Below are positions 49,866-63,812 of a stretch of 64,000 nt of DNA, one piece after another. Location of the stretch: the NCBI RefSeq assembly GCF_000004195.4, contig NC_030677.2, positions 45,695,142 to 45,759,141 of the forward strand, in the 5' to 3' direction. A model generated the notes under the pieces. That model ran no database searches, was not told the origin of the DNA, and saw only the letters and a program-made list of their open reading frames with translations. Numbering within the stretch: position 1 is the stretch's first letter; each line of letters begins with the position of its first letter. Made by a program: the position numbers and the translations under genes. Source of the DNA: Xenopus tropicalis (Eukaryota > Chordata > Amphibia > Anura > Pipidae).

Positions 49866-52839
49866 TGCATATCATGTGCATCTTGTGATCTGGTGATGAG
49901 TGTGTACGTTTCCCTTAGCCAACCCCAGCAGCTTGTTCTAAACACGTAGCAATGGTCACAACTGTAAATAGCTTACCTTGAAAACGAAATAACTATCTGA
50001 AAGTTTCACTTCTCCATAAATTAAATTTGCAATTTGCAAATCTAAATTATGTATTGATCATTGGCTAAATGCCATAAATTGATTAGCTAAGGTGTTTCTT
50101 TAAATCAGCCACCACACCACTCATGCTGCTAAGACACTGCCATGTCCAGCACATATAGCCAGAAAGACTATAATAGATCACATTATATTATCTGCCATGC
50201 AGAGGGCACCTTGTAGTTGCTAGTGATTATAAGCTTGATGCTTCTATAACGGCATTCAAATCCAATTACATAGATAAATAAGCACGTAAAAAAAAAGAGC
50301 TTGACTAGCAATCAATAAGAAGAATTTTCTTTCCGATTCTCTGCGTCTCTTCTATGAGTGCCTGCCTTGCTAGAGACTTTTAGACAACCTGTCAATAGAA
50401 TGCTCTTGAAAAATTCTGGTACCTGCCAGCAATTTTGATTTCTATCATAGAAAGACTTTACATGAAACATATCTCCAGCAGCAATAGTGATCACATTTCC
50501 AAATTTCAGAGCAACCTGACTTGCAGACAAAGATATATATTCCATGAACATGATATTAATGCTCAGGAGATCCAATCCTCATTGTACATTACTCAGTCTA
50601 AAATTGTAATATAGCTAAACAACCAAACCAGCAAGTATACCGTCTGTTTATTAAAGATTCTGTTTAAAAACTTTCCTAAAAAGAAAAAGCAGTTTATTGG
50701 AGTGTAGATCGTGCTGCAGTGAGGGTCTCCTTTTGTAAAACAAGACATTTCTTACTATAACAGACAACAGTAATTGAAATGATATCCATAATTAATTCTA
50801 AACAAGTTATTGGGTCACAGGGTTGAATCCTAAACTCAGTCTGGGCCCTCATAGAAGAAAGGAAGACAATTTTTTCAGTGGCAAAGCTACAATACAGCAG
50901 GCGACAACTGTGGCGGCAACTGCGGTTGTGCGTTGCAAATGGACCCTCATCTTTTTTTCTAAATTCATAGGACAACATACTGTACTGTAAAGCAACGGTA
51001 TTGGTTCAACACAGGTTAAATCTTGTTTTAACAGCAAATGCCGTTGCCCCATCAGTCTGGCAGACATAACTTTTTATACATTGTCTGCATCTCATTCGCT
51101 GTTATGACTTTGCATTCCTCTATTGATTTTGTTAGTAAATTTTATAGTTAAGAGTTGAATAGCTTGTCAGGGACATATAACAATTAAATAACAATAGATA
51201 AACTGGCTGATAATTCAGGCTTCGCCGTTGTAACTGTGTAAGGGTGATAAGAACAGCTTATTACAATTGCTGCCAAGGCCCAATAACTCAAAATCAGTTT
51301 TAAATTTTTAATGGAAAAGTTCTGACTTTTGCAATGATTCTGCAAGAATTAAAAAGAATATTTAAATGAGATCAAATTGTGCTTGGCGGAGATTATAGTC
51401 ATAACGTACATTTTACTGGGGCGACCAGGCAGTCTGTTGTTCTTGTGGGTTTGATGGAGACTTACACATTTATTTCATTCCCACACTGATCATTAATCAC
51501 TGTCATAGCAACCCAAATCCACGCTCTGTTCATTATGTCTGATAAGAGAAAAATAATCAAATATTGCTCCGAACAAAGGAAATATATGAATACTATAGCT
51601 AATGTAATATTTCAGTTGTCATTTGGAATAGGATCCCATGAATATGACTTAGGCAGGTATTGCATTTCAGACTTTTAACTTTTGCATTTACTGACAGGTC
51701 GTGTCCTGAAAAGAACAACTTACATTACTTGGATTTTTTTCTGTATTTGGTAGCATTTTCTATAGCCAGTTTAATGCAGGCATAATAAACTATTATTCTC
51801 CAGGGGGGTTCATCAACCCCCACTGTGGTGACCTGCAGTAAGCTGACTTCTGTACAACCTAGTGAGGGGATTAAGGGCCCTGTTGGTGTGGAAAGTTTTA
51901 CAATTCTGATTGCCACCATAAGAGGAGAACTGGTCCAATAAGGGTGAAGAATAAATTTAGAACAATTGCAACTGTATTTAAATGCTTAATAAGGTATACT
52001 GTATTGTCTCAAAGGGCAGGACTGGTGGAAAAGCAACATCTTCCCACAAAGGGATGAGATATTCAGCTACATGTCGTTGCTAAGGAAACCTTTAAAGTTT
52101 AGAGAATGTACATTTTTCTGATGGATTTATTACAATAGCTGTCAGTTATCTAGAACCTGCTTGCACTTTCGTAAGTGTACAACATTCTTATACATTAAGT
52201 TGTTCCCCTAATGAATTTTAAAATCCTTTCCGCATGTTAAGTTTATTTGAACTTTCTTTACTGCTCTGTAGATTTCTATCTAATATATAAAGATTCTGAC
52301 GGGGGTATCACTGATTTTCAGTGAGAAGGTTTTACTAGGTAGAGGTAGTAGGCTAAGGCCAGGGGGTCTTGGCAAAAAATGCAGTATGTATTTTGCAGTG
52401 TCAGATGAGACTCTCACTTATGGACCCGAACACAAATTCACAATCCCAATGTTTAGACTGTAAGCTCTTCTGGGCATGGTCCTTTATGAAGTTAAATCTG
52501 TATGTTCAATGCATACACCCATTTATTGTGCAGGACTGCAGAAAATGTTGGTGCTCTATAAATACTTGTAATAATAAAGTCACTAGGGTGTTGCAAACCT
52601 CTTGATCTACAGGTAAATTTAATAAGGCCAGGTTTAATATTTAGCCTACAGTATTGGGTGTTTTGTACACTTATTTCTGTGCTCCAGTCTGTCTGTCTGC
52701 CATAGGCAATGCATTCATTTATATGGGGCAGGCAGGAAGGGGTATTTGGCTGCTGTAAATCTCCCTGAGAGCGCTACTGTGGGTCAAGACACCCCAGTGT
52801 ACCACAGGCTTTAAACCAGGGACTACACCATTTTGCATC

Positions 52840-52950
52840 TCTAAGGGGAAAGTGTGAAATTAGAGCTCAATACACAAAAAAATCACTTGCTCTCTATTTA
52901 TTGCTAAGGGATTTTTCGTATTTATCAATTGGTGAAAGTTAGAGTTGAAT
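52840..52950. repeat. Hairpin-MITE fragment
   Basis: AAGGGGAAAGTGTGAAATTA, GAGCTCAATACACAAAAA, TTGCTAAGGGATTTTTCGTA and TTATCAATTGGTGAAAGTTA follow the order of the 23121-23289 element, strongly diverged. Confidence 0.55.
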
Positions 52951-55065
52951 CTGCTCCAATGAGTCTTTTGGTTGTTACTGGGAGTAACACAACAGCATTA
53001 CAGGTTTTCTATCCCTATTCTAAACCAAATCAGCCAGTAATTGTACGATTGTGATTCTTCCCACAAAAGCATTCTGTTTGTAATGCTAATAGATTTCAGA
53101 GTGAAACACTGACTTTATACTGTATTTGCAGACTTCTCCCTGACCAACAATAATCTACATTTTAACAGAACTTGGTGGCATGTGCCAAACTATTAATGGT
53201 CTTTGATTTTTTTTTTTTTTTTTTTAACATTTTTTACGGTTTTAAATTTCTACTTCATGCAAACTGAGCTCTGGCACCTAATCATCATGCAAGAGGTCAA
53301 ATGAAACCCCTTCTTGGTTTTCATTGCTGAAATGCTTCTTGGCAGCCCGTATATAACAAATTAGCAGAAAAAAATTAGAGATTCATATCAACCATCTACT
53401 GAGTCTTAGAGATGAATGAAGAAATACATAAAGCAGGCTGAATATTTTTGTATCAAAGCAGCAGAGGTAATTAAGTTGCAGACATTTCTCATCTGATCTG
53501 TCTCCCTTTGGAGCTAATGCACAAAGCATGAGTTTTTCAGTCACTTAGATAACAACTGTTTAAGTGTAGACAAAAGAGGTTATTTACTAAGCTTCCAGAC
53601 CCATGTGAAAGAGCACTAAGGGGTTCAAAAGTGTACTCCTTAGTGCCCGTTTAAAAAAGTGTCTGGCCGTGCCCTCCACCTCATACCATAAAAAAATCCA
53701 GTGCAAGGTGCATTGCACCTACTGTACAGCACAGGCAAGTGGAGGGTAGCCCTATACCTACTGCCTGCCAGTGACCCATAACTGGCGCTTCTGAATGACG
53801 TGCAAATTAGGGACGCACAATGGGAGGCACGATCAGCTTCCACTGGGGGGTATTCACTTCAGCCAATTGCTTTACTGGTCTGACAATTGCTTGTTTTTAA
53901 CATCATTTTGCTAATACATTCCTAGAACATCTATCTATAGCCCACTCTGTACTGCAATACTTTTCATTCCTGAACACATTACCATTTCCACTTCTGGGTA
54001 GGGAAAAGGCACCTTACATTCCACCTCTAATTATAAAACATAATAGTGCTGCTATATGCCATTGCTACACAACATGGAGGATCATGGAGTCTCATCCACA
54101 AAGGAGCCTTCATTGCCAACCCAGGAAAATGCCAACTAGTGGCTAGCAAAATAAACATGTGAAATACATGAAAAAACTTGTATTTGAAGATGTTGCTACT
54201 TTTTTAAGGGGTAGTGCTGAAGCATAGCAGTGCAATGATTTTAATTATATTTTTTAATGTGAAGACTAAATAAATAATAATTTATCAGCAATGTCTGTAG
54301 GTACCTGTAACCACAACTGTAATCATAGTAAAGATCTCGGTGAGGCCTGGGTACTGACTGTAATAATTATGGAAAGCCTTATTAGGTAAAGGCTGAGTTC
54401 TTGTTCTAATGTTCATTAGTAATGTATATCATATTAATAACTCAACACATATAACTTTATAAAAGATCAAATAATTCTCATGGGGGCTTCACTTAGTAAC
54501 AGAGGTGTAAAAGGTCGGAAACCAATAGCAACCAGCTATTTCCACAGAGACTGAGGCGGTCTGTGATGTAATATTTCCGTCCCCTAGAAATCTGCAGTCT
54601 CAGTTACACTGATAATTTGGCCCATTGTGTCTATTCTTTCAAAATATGTCATATTCCAAGGATATGTTGATAATATACTTTACAACAGAAGGTCTACGTT
54701 TAGAGTGTTCCATACAGGGCTAAGAATAAGCAAGGACACAGCAGTACGCTTATTAAATCCTTAGCAATCTTGTGCCCTCACAAATCTATACATTTCATAT
54801 AGTGGCTGACCCTCTATTGATCCAACTACACAGCTATAACACAGGTTAATAAACAGTATTCCTGAACATAATGTGTTCTTGATAAGGCTGTGACAATTGA
54901 TGTAATCTATATGAAACTATTACCACATTATAGTGTAATGCCAATCACAAAATATTAGGGCATGTGTATACGGACTATTATATTATTGTTACAGACAGAT
55001 CACAAACAATGAGTAAAATGAGAGAAGTAGAAAAAGAAGTAGAGCTTCAAGGTATTCATGCTTAC

Positions 55066-55086
55066 CTATGCCTAAAATCTTTATTT
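55066..55086 (-). CDS. tenm3: tenm3 21-nt microexon, propeller splice insert (RNKDFRH)
   Basis: A 21-base exon lies between a long pyrimidine tract ending CCCTCAAG and the donor GTAAGCATG. With AG from the upstream exon and C from the downstream one it reads R-N-K-D-F-R-H-S, adding exactly seven residues without shifting frame. This matches the alternatively spliced seven-residue insert known in the beta-propeller of vertebrate teneurins (splice site B), which in teneurin-3 is RNKDFRH as I recall and which alters trans-homophilic recognition. The acceptor region carries TGC next to the AG, the type of motif used by the neuronal splicing factor SRRM4. The donor contains GCATG, the Rbfox core, at intron bases +5 to +9. 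Regulation by either factor is inference. The exon is isolated by 11.9 kb and 3.0 kb introns. Confidence 0.9.
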
Positions 55087-58076
55087 CTTGAGGGAAGCAG
55101 GGAGAGAAAGTGAAGAGAAAGAAAGTTACATATTGTTAGAGTCAAGGTGTGAATGAAAAACAGGAAATGGAAAACATCCTCACAGTCAGGCAATTTATTC
55201 TGCAAACAGGTATGTGGCAAGATTAGATAAGGTCCATCACACAATCTGTGTAAAATACAAGCATTGTAAAAAAGTCATTGCAATGGGACTCTTGAAACTA
55301 CATTTTTGAAAATGTATTTTCCAGAACACAGTGAATGAGTGCAACAAACTACCAATTGCTCAATAGGAAACTCTATGCCCCAGTTTTTGAATGGGGCCCC
55401 TTGGTCTCATCAAAGAACTTGACATTCAGAGAGCTATACAAATGTCTGGGATGGGAAGAAAAATTGTGAGAGTGAGTCCTAGCCTGGGGTCCATTAGAGA
55501 CTGGTAAAGTTCTGTTAGCCCATTATAACATGTGGCCCGATGTTGCATAGGCCAATAGTTTAATAAGCACAATAAAGAAAAACAATGTCCTTCTTCAAAT
55601 AGAAGCAGAACACCCTCAGCCAGGACCCCCCAAATTTCTTGTCTGTCACCAAAAAGCCATAAATCAAGCTTTATAGATTCAGATGCAGTGCTTTTTATGG
55701 CTGATAAGCTTTGCCACCTCATCGTAATAAAAACCTGTTCTTCAGAAACAATAATTTGGGTTCATACAGTGTGTTTTTTCTCATGGTTTTTCCAAATGGA
55801 AACAAGTCACAGTCATGGTCATGTGTGTGTGCTTCGCCAAAGAAATTCTAAGACATTTGAATCATCAAGTAACATTTAACAGAATGTAACCTAAAGGAGT
55901 CTATGGAGGGAAGATTCAGATAAGAAAGAGTGCTTTGTTTACAGCTTTGCTATTGCCTAGACATGGCCATGGTTTTCTAAAAATAATACGGAGTAATAGT
56001 GGGAGTTGCATTAAAACACCAGGCTACAAGTTTCCCCCCTTGGGGGTCTCATGGGGCCAGGCCCCTTCTTTTTAGCTCCACCTTGGTAACCATCACCAAA
56101 CAGAAGTAATACTATTCTTTTATCTGTTGTACTGCATTCTGAAGCATGCATTATATAAAATGTACATAACATTTGTACTCTCTATATAATGCTTATTGTG
56201 TTCATATTGTGTTCCTTTTGATGCTTATTATGCCTCTGTGTTATACATAATGAGGCTCTGCAATTTCTATCAAGCAAAAATGCAGCCAGGTAATTTGTGA
56301 TGGCAATTTCCTTTGATATGTGGCACAATTTTGGAGTACAAATGGATATTGTTACTTTGTGACATTTTACTGTCTGGCTGTTATAGAGAGATGATGACAA
56401 TGCTTTTTCTTGGGTTAAATGGATAGTATTATTCTGTATACAATATTTAGTGGGCTTCTTCAAACCACTGATGACCAACCAACTAACTGGGGCTTAATAT
56501 GTATGAGCACATGGTGCAGGCAAATGGCAGAAGAAGATTCTGAATGTGGTAACTCTGGTTGTTATCGTTGTGTATTTATTCTAATTGATTTGTCTGGTCA
56601 CATGATTTCTTCTCGCTTGGAATAATAATCACAGACAACTTTAGATGGAGAACAGGATTCTGCAAATAACCCCTTGCAGAGTTTGTACTGTTAGAGTATG
56701 GAATACACACTGGCAAACTTAACAGCCTATTTTTTTCAGCACATGAGATCTGTACAGAAAGTTGCAGAGGCCATGAGGGACAGCAGGGTACAGGCTGAAT
56801 TCAAAAACCTTACAGTCCACTTTTACCTCATATAAGGAAATACTAATCCCAAAGCTGCTAGAGATTCAGTTAAATAGAATTGTAGTAGTTGCTCTATAGC
56901 AGCTTAAAGTGGCCATACACAGGCAGGTTCCCTGGCAAACTGTTCATTTAGCACAGAGACCAGACAGGTGAAGCCAGGAGATTTGCAACTGATCCTGGGA
57001 ATAATGTATAGCAACACAAATCCAAACCAGATATTCTTTCTGTACAGACAAGCTGTGATTCCATGTGACAATCTGTTTAATTATATCTCCCAAGCGGCTT
57101 TTTTTCTCAACTTTATTTCTCAGTGTAGGCCAGTTAAAGTTTATTAAAGATGACAGTTTCCCTTTAAGGTATTTTTTTTCTGGTGCTTTAGCACTTTTTT
57201 ATGCGTTTTGTGCAATTTACACAATTTACACATTTCTGCAATTTATCTGAAAAAGGTGTTTAAATGTAAAGACACAATACTTATTATGCAAAAATTATAT
57301 TCAGCCGCTACTACATAGACTGCACTAGCAAGACTGCTCATTTTTTTCAGTTAAAGTTAAAAAAATACCATTATTATTATTATTTCATTTTTAGAAAAAA
57401 TAGGCCCATTAAAGGGTCTGTATTTAAACATTTAAAAACACAAGAGCACTATTTTTTTTTTTGCTGTGATCGATTCTTGTTTTAGGTCTTCCCAGATGAG
57501 CACAATAGAAGGAGGGAAGCTTTGACCGGGTACAGGAAGGCTAGAGGGAGGAGTTGTAGAGTTGGCTGGTACCTCTTTGGGTAAGGGTCCCTGGAGGCAA
57601 GGTTTGAGTGAGGCCATCTTTGCTTCTACTTGCCCATCCAAGTGCAGCAACATTTGGATGGCCGGCATAGCGATGGCCTGGAGTTATAGGCAAGCATTCT
57701 GGTTGGGGTAATGTTTACAGTTACAGTTATTGTATTTTGTTTTGATAATGTTTATCTTGTTAATAAAGCTGCAGCCTTTAAATTCCATCCTGGGCTCCTG
57801 GTGTCTTTATTATATGATGATCAAGTACATATGAGGTTCAGGTATGGTAAGAACGACCGGTGGCTTTGCTACTTTCCAGGTCAGATCTTAAAAAAGCCTT
57901 AGTATGTTAATCAATTAGCAACCTCATTTTTATACGGTCAGATTCTTAGATTAGACAACCAGATTAATCCATCACTATATGATTAAATGGAAAATATGAA
58001 ATATGGTACCTGATTATATAATCATAGCAATATAAATGCCCAGGAAGCAGGTAGATTTCATTATCATCAAGCCTAC
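55087..58076 (-). other. tenm3: tenm3 intron upstream of the microexon, 3.0 kb
   Basis: Donor GTAGGC after the 58077-58326 exon, acceptor CCCTCAAG before the microexon. It contains one end of a TTAAAGTGGCCATACACA-type element near 56905-56960 and otherwise nothing I recognise. Confidence 0.9.
56905..56960. repeat. End of a TTAA-type MITE
   Basis: TTAAAGTGGCCATACACAGG matches the right end (inverted) of 15803-16112. The other end was not found. Confidence 0.5.
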
Positions 58077-58326
58077 CTTAATTCAAGAACACTGGTCACA
58101 TTCCCTGATGGAAATATCCGGCGGATGAAGTTAAAATCACCAACATACAAACTGCCATCTATTCCGCAAGCTAAGGCAACGGGAGCCAGGAGTTTGTTAC
58201 CATCGGCTTGACCATTGCAACTTGGACAGGAGATGCTCCGCCGTCTGCCATTTCCCATGATACAGCTAATAACAGGTGGTTGTTGAGATATAAACTGGTT
58301 TTCTCCATTCCCTTTGTAAAGTATAC
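58077..58326 (-). CDS. tenm3: tenm3 exon, NHL beta-propeller blade before the splice insert
   Basis: Reading leftward, the exon opens after a TTTCAG acceptor with GT, the last two bases of a split Gly codon, then 82 codons, and ends with AG of a split codon before the donor GTAGGC. It starts [11 protein letters not shown], passes the basic stretch [13 protein letters not shown] (a Cys pair likely forming a disulfide), and ends in one clear NHL blade: [20 protein letters not shown] then [21 protein letters not shown] is a glycosylation sequon. The NHL propeller of teneurins is extracellular and contributes to homophilic contacts. The AG end can join C of the next exon (Ser) or A of the 21-nt microexon (Arg), so this exon is the upstream side of a cassette event. 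It is the most 5' exon in the window. Confidence 0.95.
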
Positions 58327-58712
58327 CTGAAAGTTAGAAAAAAAATATACTCATGTTATAGTGATATGAATGCTGGGATAAACAAGTAGCCAATTAATAT
58401 AAGAAATAATATTTGGTTTATGCAGCATTAAAAGTTAATGTTTGTAAGTATATTCAGATATTTCCTTCTCCAGAACATCTTGGAAGATTACTAGGAATAG
58501 TTTAAACATCGTGTGCTTGTACTACCCTTACCAGAATATATCCATATTGATTCTGAGACAGGCAAATAAAAAGCATTACACTAAAGCACACTTATTTAAG
58601 GTTTATAATTGCACTGTTCCTTTATGCTAACATTGGTCACCTAATTCTTATAACAGAATAAAGGGAATTATTTGACCTGTCTCTTTCTTGCTGTCCGCCT
58701 TTTTTGAGAGAA

Positions 58713-59303
58713 TTAAAGGGGTGGTTGACCTTCAATGTCCAAATCATTTTAAACTACCAACAATGCTCTCAGCATGTTAAAAAAATAAATTTTCCATAAA
58801 AAAAGTACTTCTTCTATCTCTCTAATCAGTTTTCTGAAGAGAAGGGAGTGGCCTATTTTGAACCTGGACACACTGAGAACTTCCTATATGCTTACATCAT
58901 CAAGTCCAGGCTTTGCACTTATTTCTTTAGGCAAATTCTTTGGTTGCTTGGTTTCTCCCTTGCAATGGCATAGGCAATCAGACTCAGCATATCACAAATC
59001 CAACATACTGTTATATTAGATTTGCAGCAATGTCAGACTGACAGGAAACACAGCCAATAGGAGTTAAGTCTGCTGCCAGTGAGGCATCATATAAGGAAGT
59101 AAAAAAGCAACTGTAAAGTTTATAGGGGTCACTGACCCCCCAGGACGGGTCTGTGCAGAAGTGAAGGATCAGCAGAGGGACGATTCTAAGGTGAGTATCT
59201 CTTCAGCTGCACATTTGTGTTACTATGTATATGGCAAGGATTGTTCTATTAATGTGAACTGTTTGATTTGCAACTGTTGTACAAAGGTGAACACTCTCTT
59301 TAA
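58713..59303. mobile_element. TTAA-type Xenopus MITE, complete
   Basis: TTAAAGGGGTGGTTGACCTT on the left and AAGGTGAACACTCTCTTTAA on the right are inverted ends within TTAA target sites, 591 bp. This is a terminus type I recognise as very common in Xenopus. It contains no open frame of note. Confidence 0.85.
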
Positions 59304-61239
59304 ATCGCACACATATATAAAAGCAGTGTGAATTTTAGTACAAGTATGCCTTTAAGTGCCCATAAGCTCTCTAAATTAATAAGGCTAAATGCAAGAACAT
59401 GCTAAAATGGGCTAGGTACTATAAATGGCAGCCATTCCCACTTTCATATATTGCTTATTTAAAAGGTAAATGCAATTTAGCTGTTCACATCTCTTTGCAG
59501 CCAGTACATACTCTGAAGTCTCTGATTTTGCCCATTTCTTTCAGTGCTTTTGCAAAAAGTAAGGAATCAAAGCAAGGAAACTAGCCCATAAGATATTTTA
59601 AAAGCACATTTTAATTATGTATTGCTTCAATATCGCGTACTTACACTCATAAAATGTTCTTTCACCTAGGTACTTTCCAAGGAATATCAATGCCGGAAGA
59701 GAAAATAATGGCAGTGTTTCCTGCTTTAAAAAACATCTGTATGAAAGAACACTTTCTGAGTGAAAAGATGCGGTTTTTAAGAAATCTAAGTGTGCTCTAA
59801 GAGTTCCCGCACCCATTCATTCTTTGTTAATGTTCGGGGATTTATTGATGCTGGAGGAGAATGCATCAAACTAATCTGGTGTAGAAACAGGGACTGGCAG
59901 ACACATTATGCGCTAGCTTGTCACATTTTCAACGCTTCCGTCTAGCCTCTAATGCTATTGTACTGTCCCCTGTGTTCCCAAAGCAAAGGGAACACGAGAA
60001 AGGGACTAGCTTGGATCTACAAATGAAATCCCATGATGTATTCTATATTTCCATCAATTATTTGCAAATATTTCTCATTTGGTCCGAGAGACCGTTCAAA
60101 AAAACTGGTTAAGGGTATAATATATCACATCACAGAGACGTTTTTACATTTCTGCAAAACTGCTATTTGAAACGCTTTTCTAATGTGCATTATTTATTTA
60201 TTTCCGCTGCTATCCACTGTTTATACATTCAGCAGTTCTCTCTCGCCCTGTTCCCTGCAATGCATTTATGCTATTTAAATTCATTATTATTAATACAAAT
60301 TATTTAGAGGAATTGCATTCTTTCCCTGCCCACCTGGCAATTTTGTTGCTTTTCTGCCTAGCTATGAAGGGGTTAAAAGCTTCCTTGCCCTGTGGAGCAG
60401 GTAAGCAACACTATCAGATTCTTGCATATTTTAATTTCCTGTAATGATATTTTTCTTCATGTGTTAATTTAAGTCATGCATAGTGTTGCCGCCCCCAACC
60501 TCGGACCCCTTGTAAACCCAGAATTTACACCCTTCTCTTCACACTGATGATCTAATGCATTATCCAAATCACAAACAGAAGATTCGACGCCACTTACATG
60601 ACTGAAACCATTTTATTGCCTAATATTTCACCTCTCTTGCTAAAACCTTTTCACATGACTCATTTGTCATCAATGTGCACATAATCAGCCTTTATATGTA
60701 TATATTCTCTTTCCGACACAAAAACATTCATATATTCTCTGTAGCTCTAGGAAATGCTGCACTGGCAAATTCTGACATATATGAAGAGGATATTTCCAAT
60801 AGAAAAACCATCCACACTGTTTAATCTTAAGGTCTAATTAGGGCACTTTCTTTCCTAAGGTTTTTCTTACAGAAGGTAAGAGCCTTTCGATTTATTTATC
60901 TTCTCATTAGGATGTGAAGGTGATCTGTGTCAGGATATTGATTTCATGAACACCACAATGGAGAGCAATGTAATATACCATCTATATATTTCCTATTGCA
61001 TTACCTTTTCAAAATCAATACACGTCGTAATTACTACAAATATAAGAAAAAAAATCATAATACATCTTAAAACAAGGTTAGCAATGATAACCTTCTGCTA
61101 TACTACAGTGCAGGAATTTGTTTTTGATTTTATAAATAGACACACATATGTACATGTTATAGATATACACACATATATATGTACTGTATATATCTATTTA
61201 CTTACATGCCCCCTAGATAATAAAAGGAATGGTGCCATT

Positions 61240-61242
<3 letters not shown>

Positions 61243-61285
<43 letters not shown>
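61243..61285. repeat. (TA)n microsatellite
   Basis: Uninterrupted AT run of about 43 bases. Confidence 0.95.
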
Positions 61286-61287
<2 letters not shown>

Positions 61288-61845
61288 CTTGACTGTACTA
61301 GCACCTTTTCAAATAGATTTTAGCATTTTTCTTACTGCAAAACTTATGTTGTGTCTTATGTCTGTAGTTCATCACAAGTTGCTGACTCATAATTGTTTCT
61401 TGTTTGCCACAAGAAAAAATGTTAGGTTGAAGAATACCCAAATATACTGTTAAATGTATAAAAACTGTAAGAGTGTATAAAACTGTATTTGTAGTGTTGC
61501 CACCTGGCTAGTTCTTTTTTAAGAGTCTGGGCAATAATATGATTATATCAACAGGGCAGGAAGATATAAGCTGGTATTTTTTTTTTTTTACTATATGTGA
61601 AAGGGGTTTATTACAAATCCGCTACATATTGTCTTGGTGTGCTTCTGTTTGCTTCTACTTTTTCCACTATATTCTTTCCACTATATTTTATAAAAATGTG
61701 GAAAATTGTTAGTCCTTAATAAAAACCATAATCATAAATTAGATCACACATGTAATGAGCTCACATGGGTTGCTGAAAGGCCATGCAGGCTCTGACCGGC
61801 ACTATTTATAAGCACTAAACTGCACAGTGTATAATGAATATCTAC

Positions 61846-62162
61846 TACAGGTATAGGGTTTCTTATCCTTAATGCTTGGGGACTTGGGGTTTTCCATATA
61901 AGGTATCTTTCCATATCTTTCCATAATTTGGATATTCATTCAGCTAAAAAACATTTAAACATTAATTATAACAAAAAAAGAATTGAGTTGGCTCTAATAA
62001 AGGTTAATTAGATCTTAGGATCAAGAACGAGGTACTATTTTATTATTTCAACGAAAAAGAAAATCATTTATAAGTATTTGAATGATTTAATTAAAATGGA
62101 GTCTAGGGGAGATGGCCTTCCCTTAATTTGGAGCTTTCTGGATAAGGTTTCTCATACCTATA
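61846..62162. mobile_element. TACAGGTAT-family element
   Basis: TACAGGTATAGGGTTTCTTA at the left, the shared interior GGAGATGGCCTTCCCTTAAT and GGAGCTTTCTGGATAAGGTT, and CTCATACCTATA at the right. Same arrangement as 31541-31872. Confidence 0.78.
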
Positions 62163-63812
62163 ATTGTAAAACAATATTAGAGCTCCATTATGTTTTTCTG
62201 TCTCCCCCAGGGATGCTGGGATTCTGGTCCAAGCCTATACCCTAAAACCACTTGTATTTATGGTTATTTTGGTAATTTTAATATTTGCTTTCATAAATGC
62301 TGAATTTCCATATGTAACATTTAAAAAAAAAACAAAACAGAAAAAGTAAAAAGCAGGAAAAGAAAACATATAAAAACATAAAAGCACAGATTTTGCATAT
62401 CCATTGCTGATTCAGCACGCTAGTAATGGCCCTTATGGAAATGACTAAGTGAAGAATATGCCCAATGGTAAATTTCTCTCACTGAAATAAATGTTAAAAC
62501 CCAGACAAGGTTATCCATTATCAGTGCCCTTAGCTATGGGTAGATCAATGAATACATCTAGGCTCTGGCTATAAATGGTCAGCTATTATTTTCTATAAGA
62601 ACATGTCACAATAAATCACTATTTGCCATAATCCATGTAAACCACATGTCAGTTTGTACTTTGTACCTAAACATGTTTTATTGATTGAGGATACTGAATT
62701 TCAAAGGCACTACTATGGGCTAATGGTTACACTTTTTCCCTGTGATGCTGCTAAAACCATCAGCCTTGCAAATAAACTATAAAAAGGAAACTTGAGAGGG
62801 ATGTTCTTCAAAGCTCTGGGAAGAAAAAAAAAAAATCTAAATAAATAAAATTCTTTGTTGTAAATGCTTATGACTGCCAATAGAGACGGCAAATGTATGC
62901 AAGAGGCTAAACGAACAATGAAGAATCAAGGAGGAAGAGAAATAAAACAAGGGTATATGTAAATGGGGAGTAATGCCTCATATACAATATTCTGTTACAA
63001 TGCCGGGCTGATTAGGAATTGATCAACACTGCCAAAAATTCCCGGTGTTTCTCATTTGATTTCATCATTTGCAACAATCACAAGGAACACTTTTTTTTTT
63101 GTATCCCTCGAGAATGAAGAGTTCTATAATTTTCATCAGAAGGATCCTCCAGTCAGCTATCTGCACTATTGCATATGATTTATCCTGTCATTAGCTTGAG
63201 AAATAGGTCCTTCAGCCTTCTCCTCTATTATCGTGGAATGGAAAGATGAGCATTAGAATATTTATGACTGTGTATGAGCGAGCCGCACAAACACCTGTCA
63301 CTGTCTACAACTCTCCCCAGAAAGCGGCTCTCCAGCTCATCCACCTTATCATTACAACTAACCACCTTGTTTATTCAATTAGACAAATAGAGCTTTGGAT
63401 GTTACCGCTTGCCTAACAGTGCTGTTCAATGCAACTCAAATCTGTTAGACTTGTTCACCTTGGGACTCAGGGCAGAAAATTCATATCAATCATACTTACA
63501 TAGTCTCTTTACCTTTTAAAGCTGCAATACCTGCACAGTAACTATTCCTTCTAGAAACAATCAAAATGACTCCCTTTGAGCTGCAAATGCTTAAACAAAC
63601 CATCAAAGATCAAATGGTAGACAAAACAGGTACATGTTAGACACATGTGAAAAGCAGCAACGGCATCTTACTGACTATAGTGCACTGTCTCTGTTGTTGC
63701 ATTCAATTCAGTATCCAGTTCAGCAAGTGTTAATATAAACTTACTTGCACTGAAACATGAGCTCTTCCGTAAGCATCTTATTTCATTTTTCTAAATATTA
63801 ACTACATTAAAA

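Larger units (their letters stand above)
43200..55065 (-). other. tenm3: tenm3 intron between the microexon and the next exon, 11.9 kb
   Basis: Donor GTAAGCATG after the microexon, acceptor CTCTGCAG. Contents include a hAT-related end at 44352-44410, a hairpin-bearing insertion at 44462-44637, an old repeat with a nested hAT at 49394-49865, a hairpin-MITE fragment near 52840-52950 and a 20+ base T run near 53200. Other stretches, for example 45000-49300 and 50000-52800, are AT-rich with no recognised element or exon. Confidence 0.88.

Noticed and set aside
53640..53843. A 67-codon open frame in a GC-richer island
   Set aside because: No homology recognised. Probably an old repeat, but no boundaries or second copy were found, so no feature was called.
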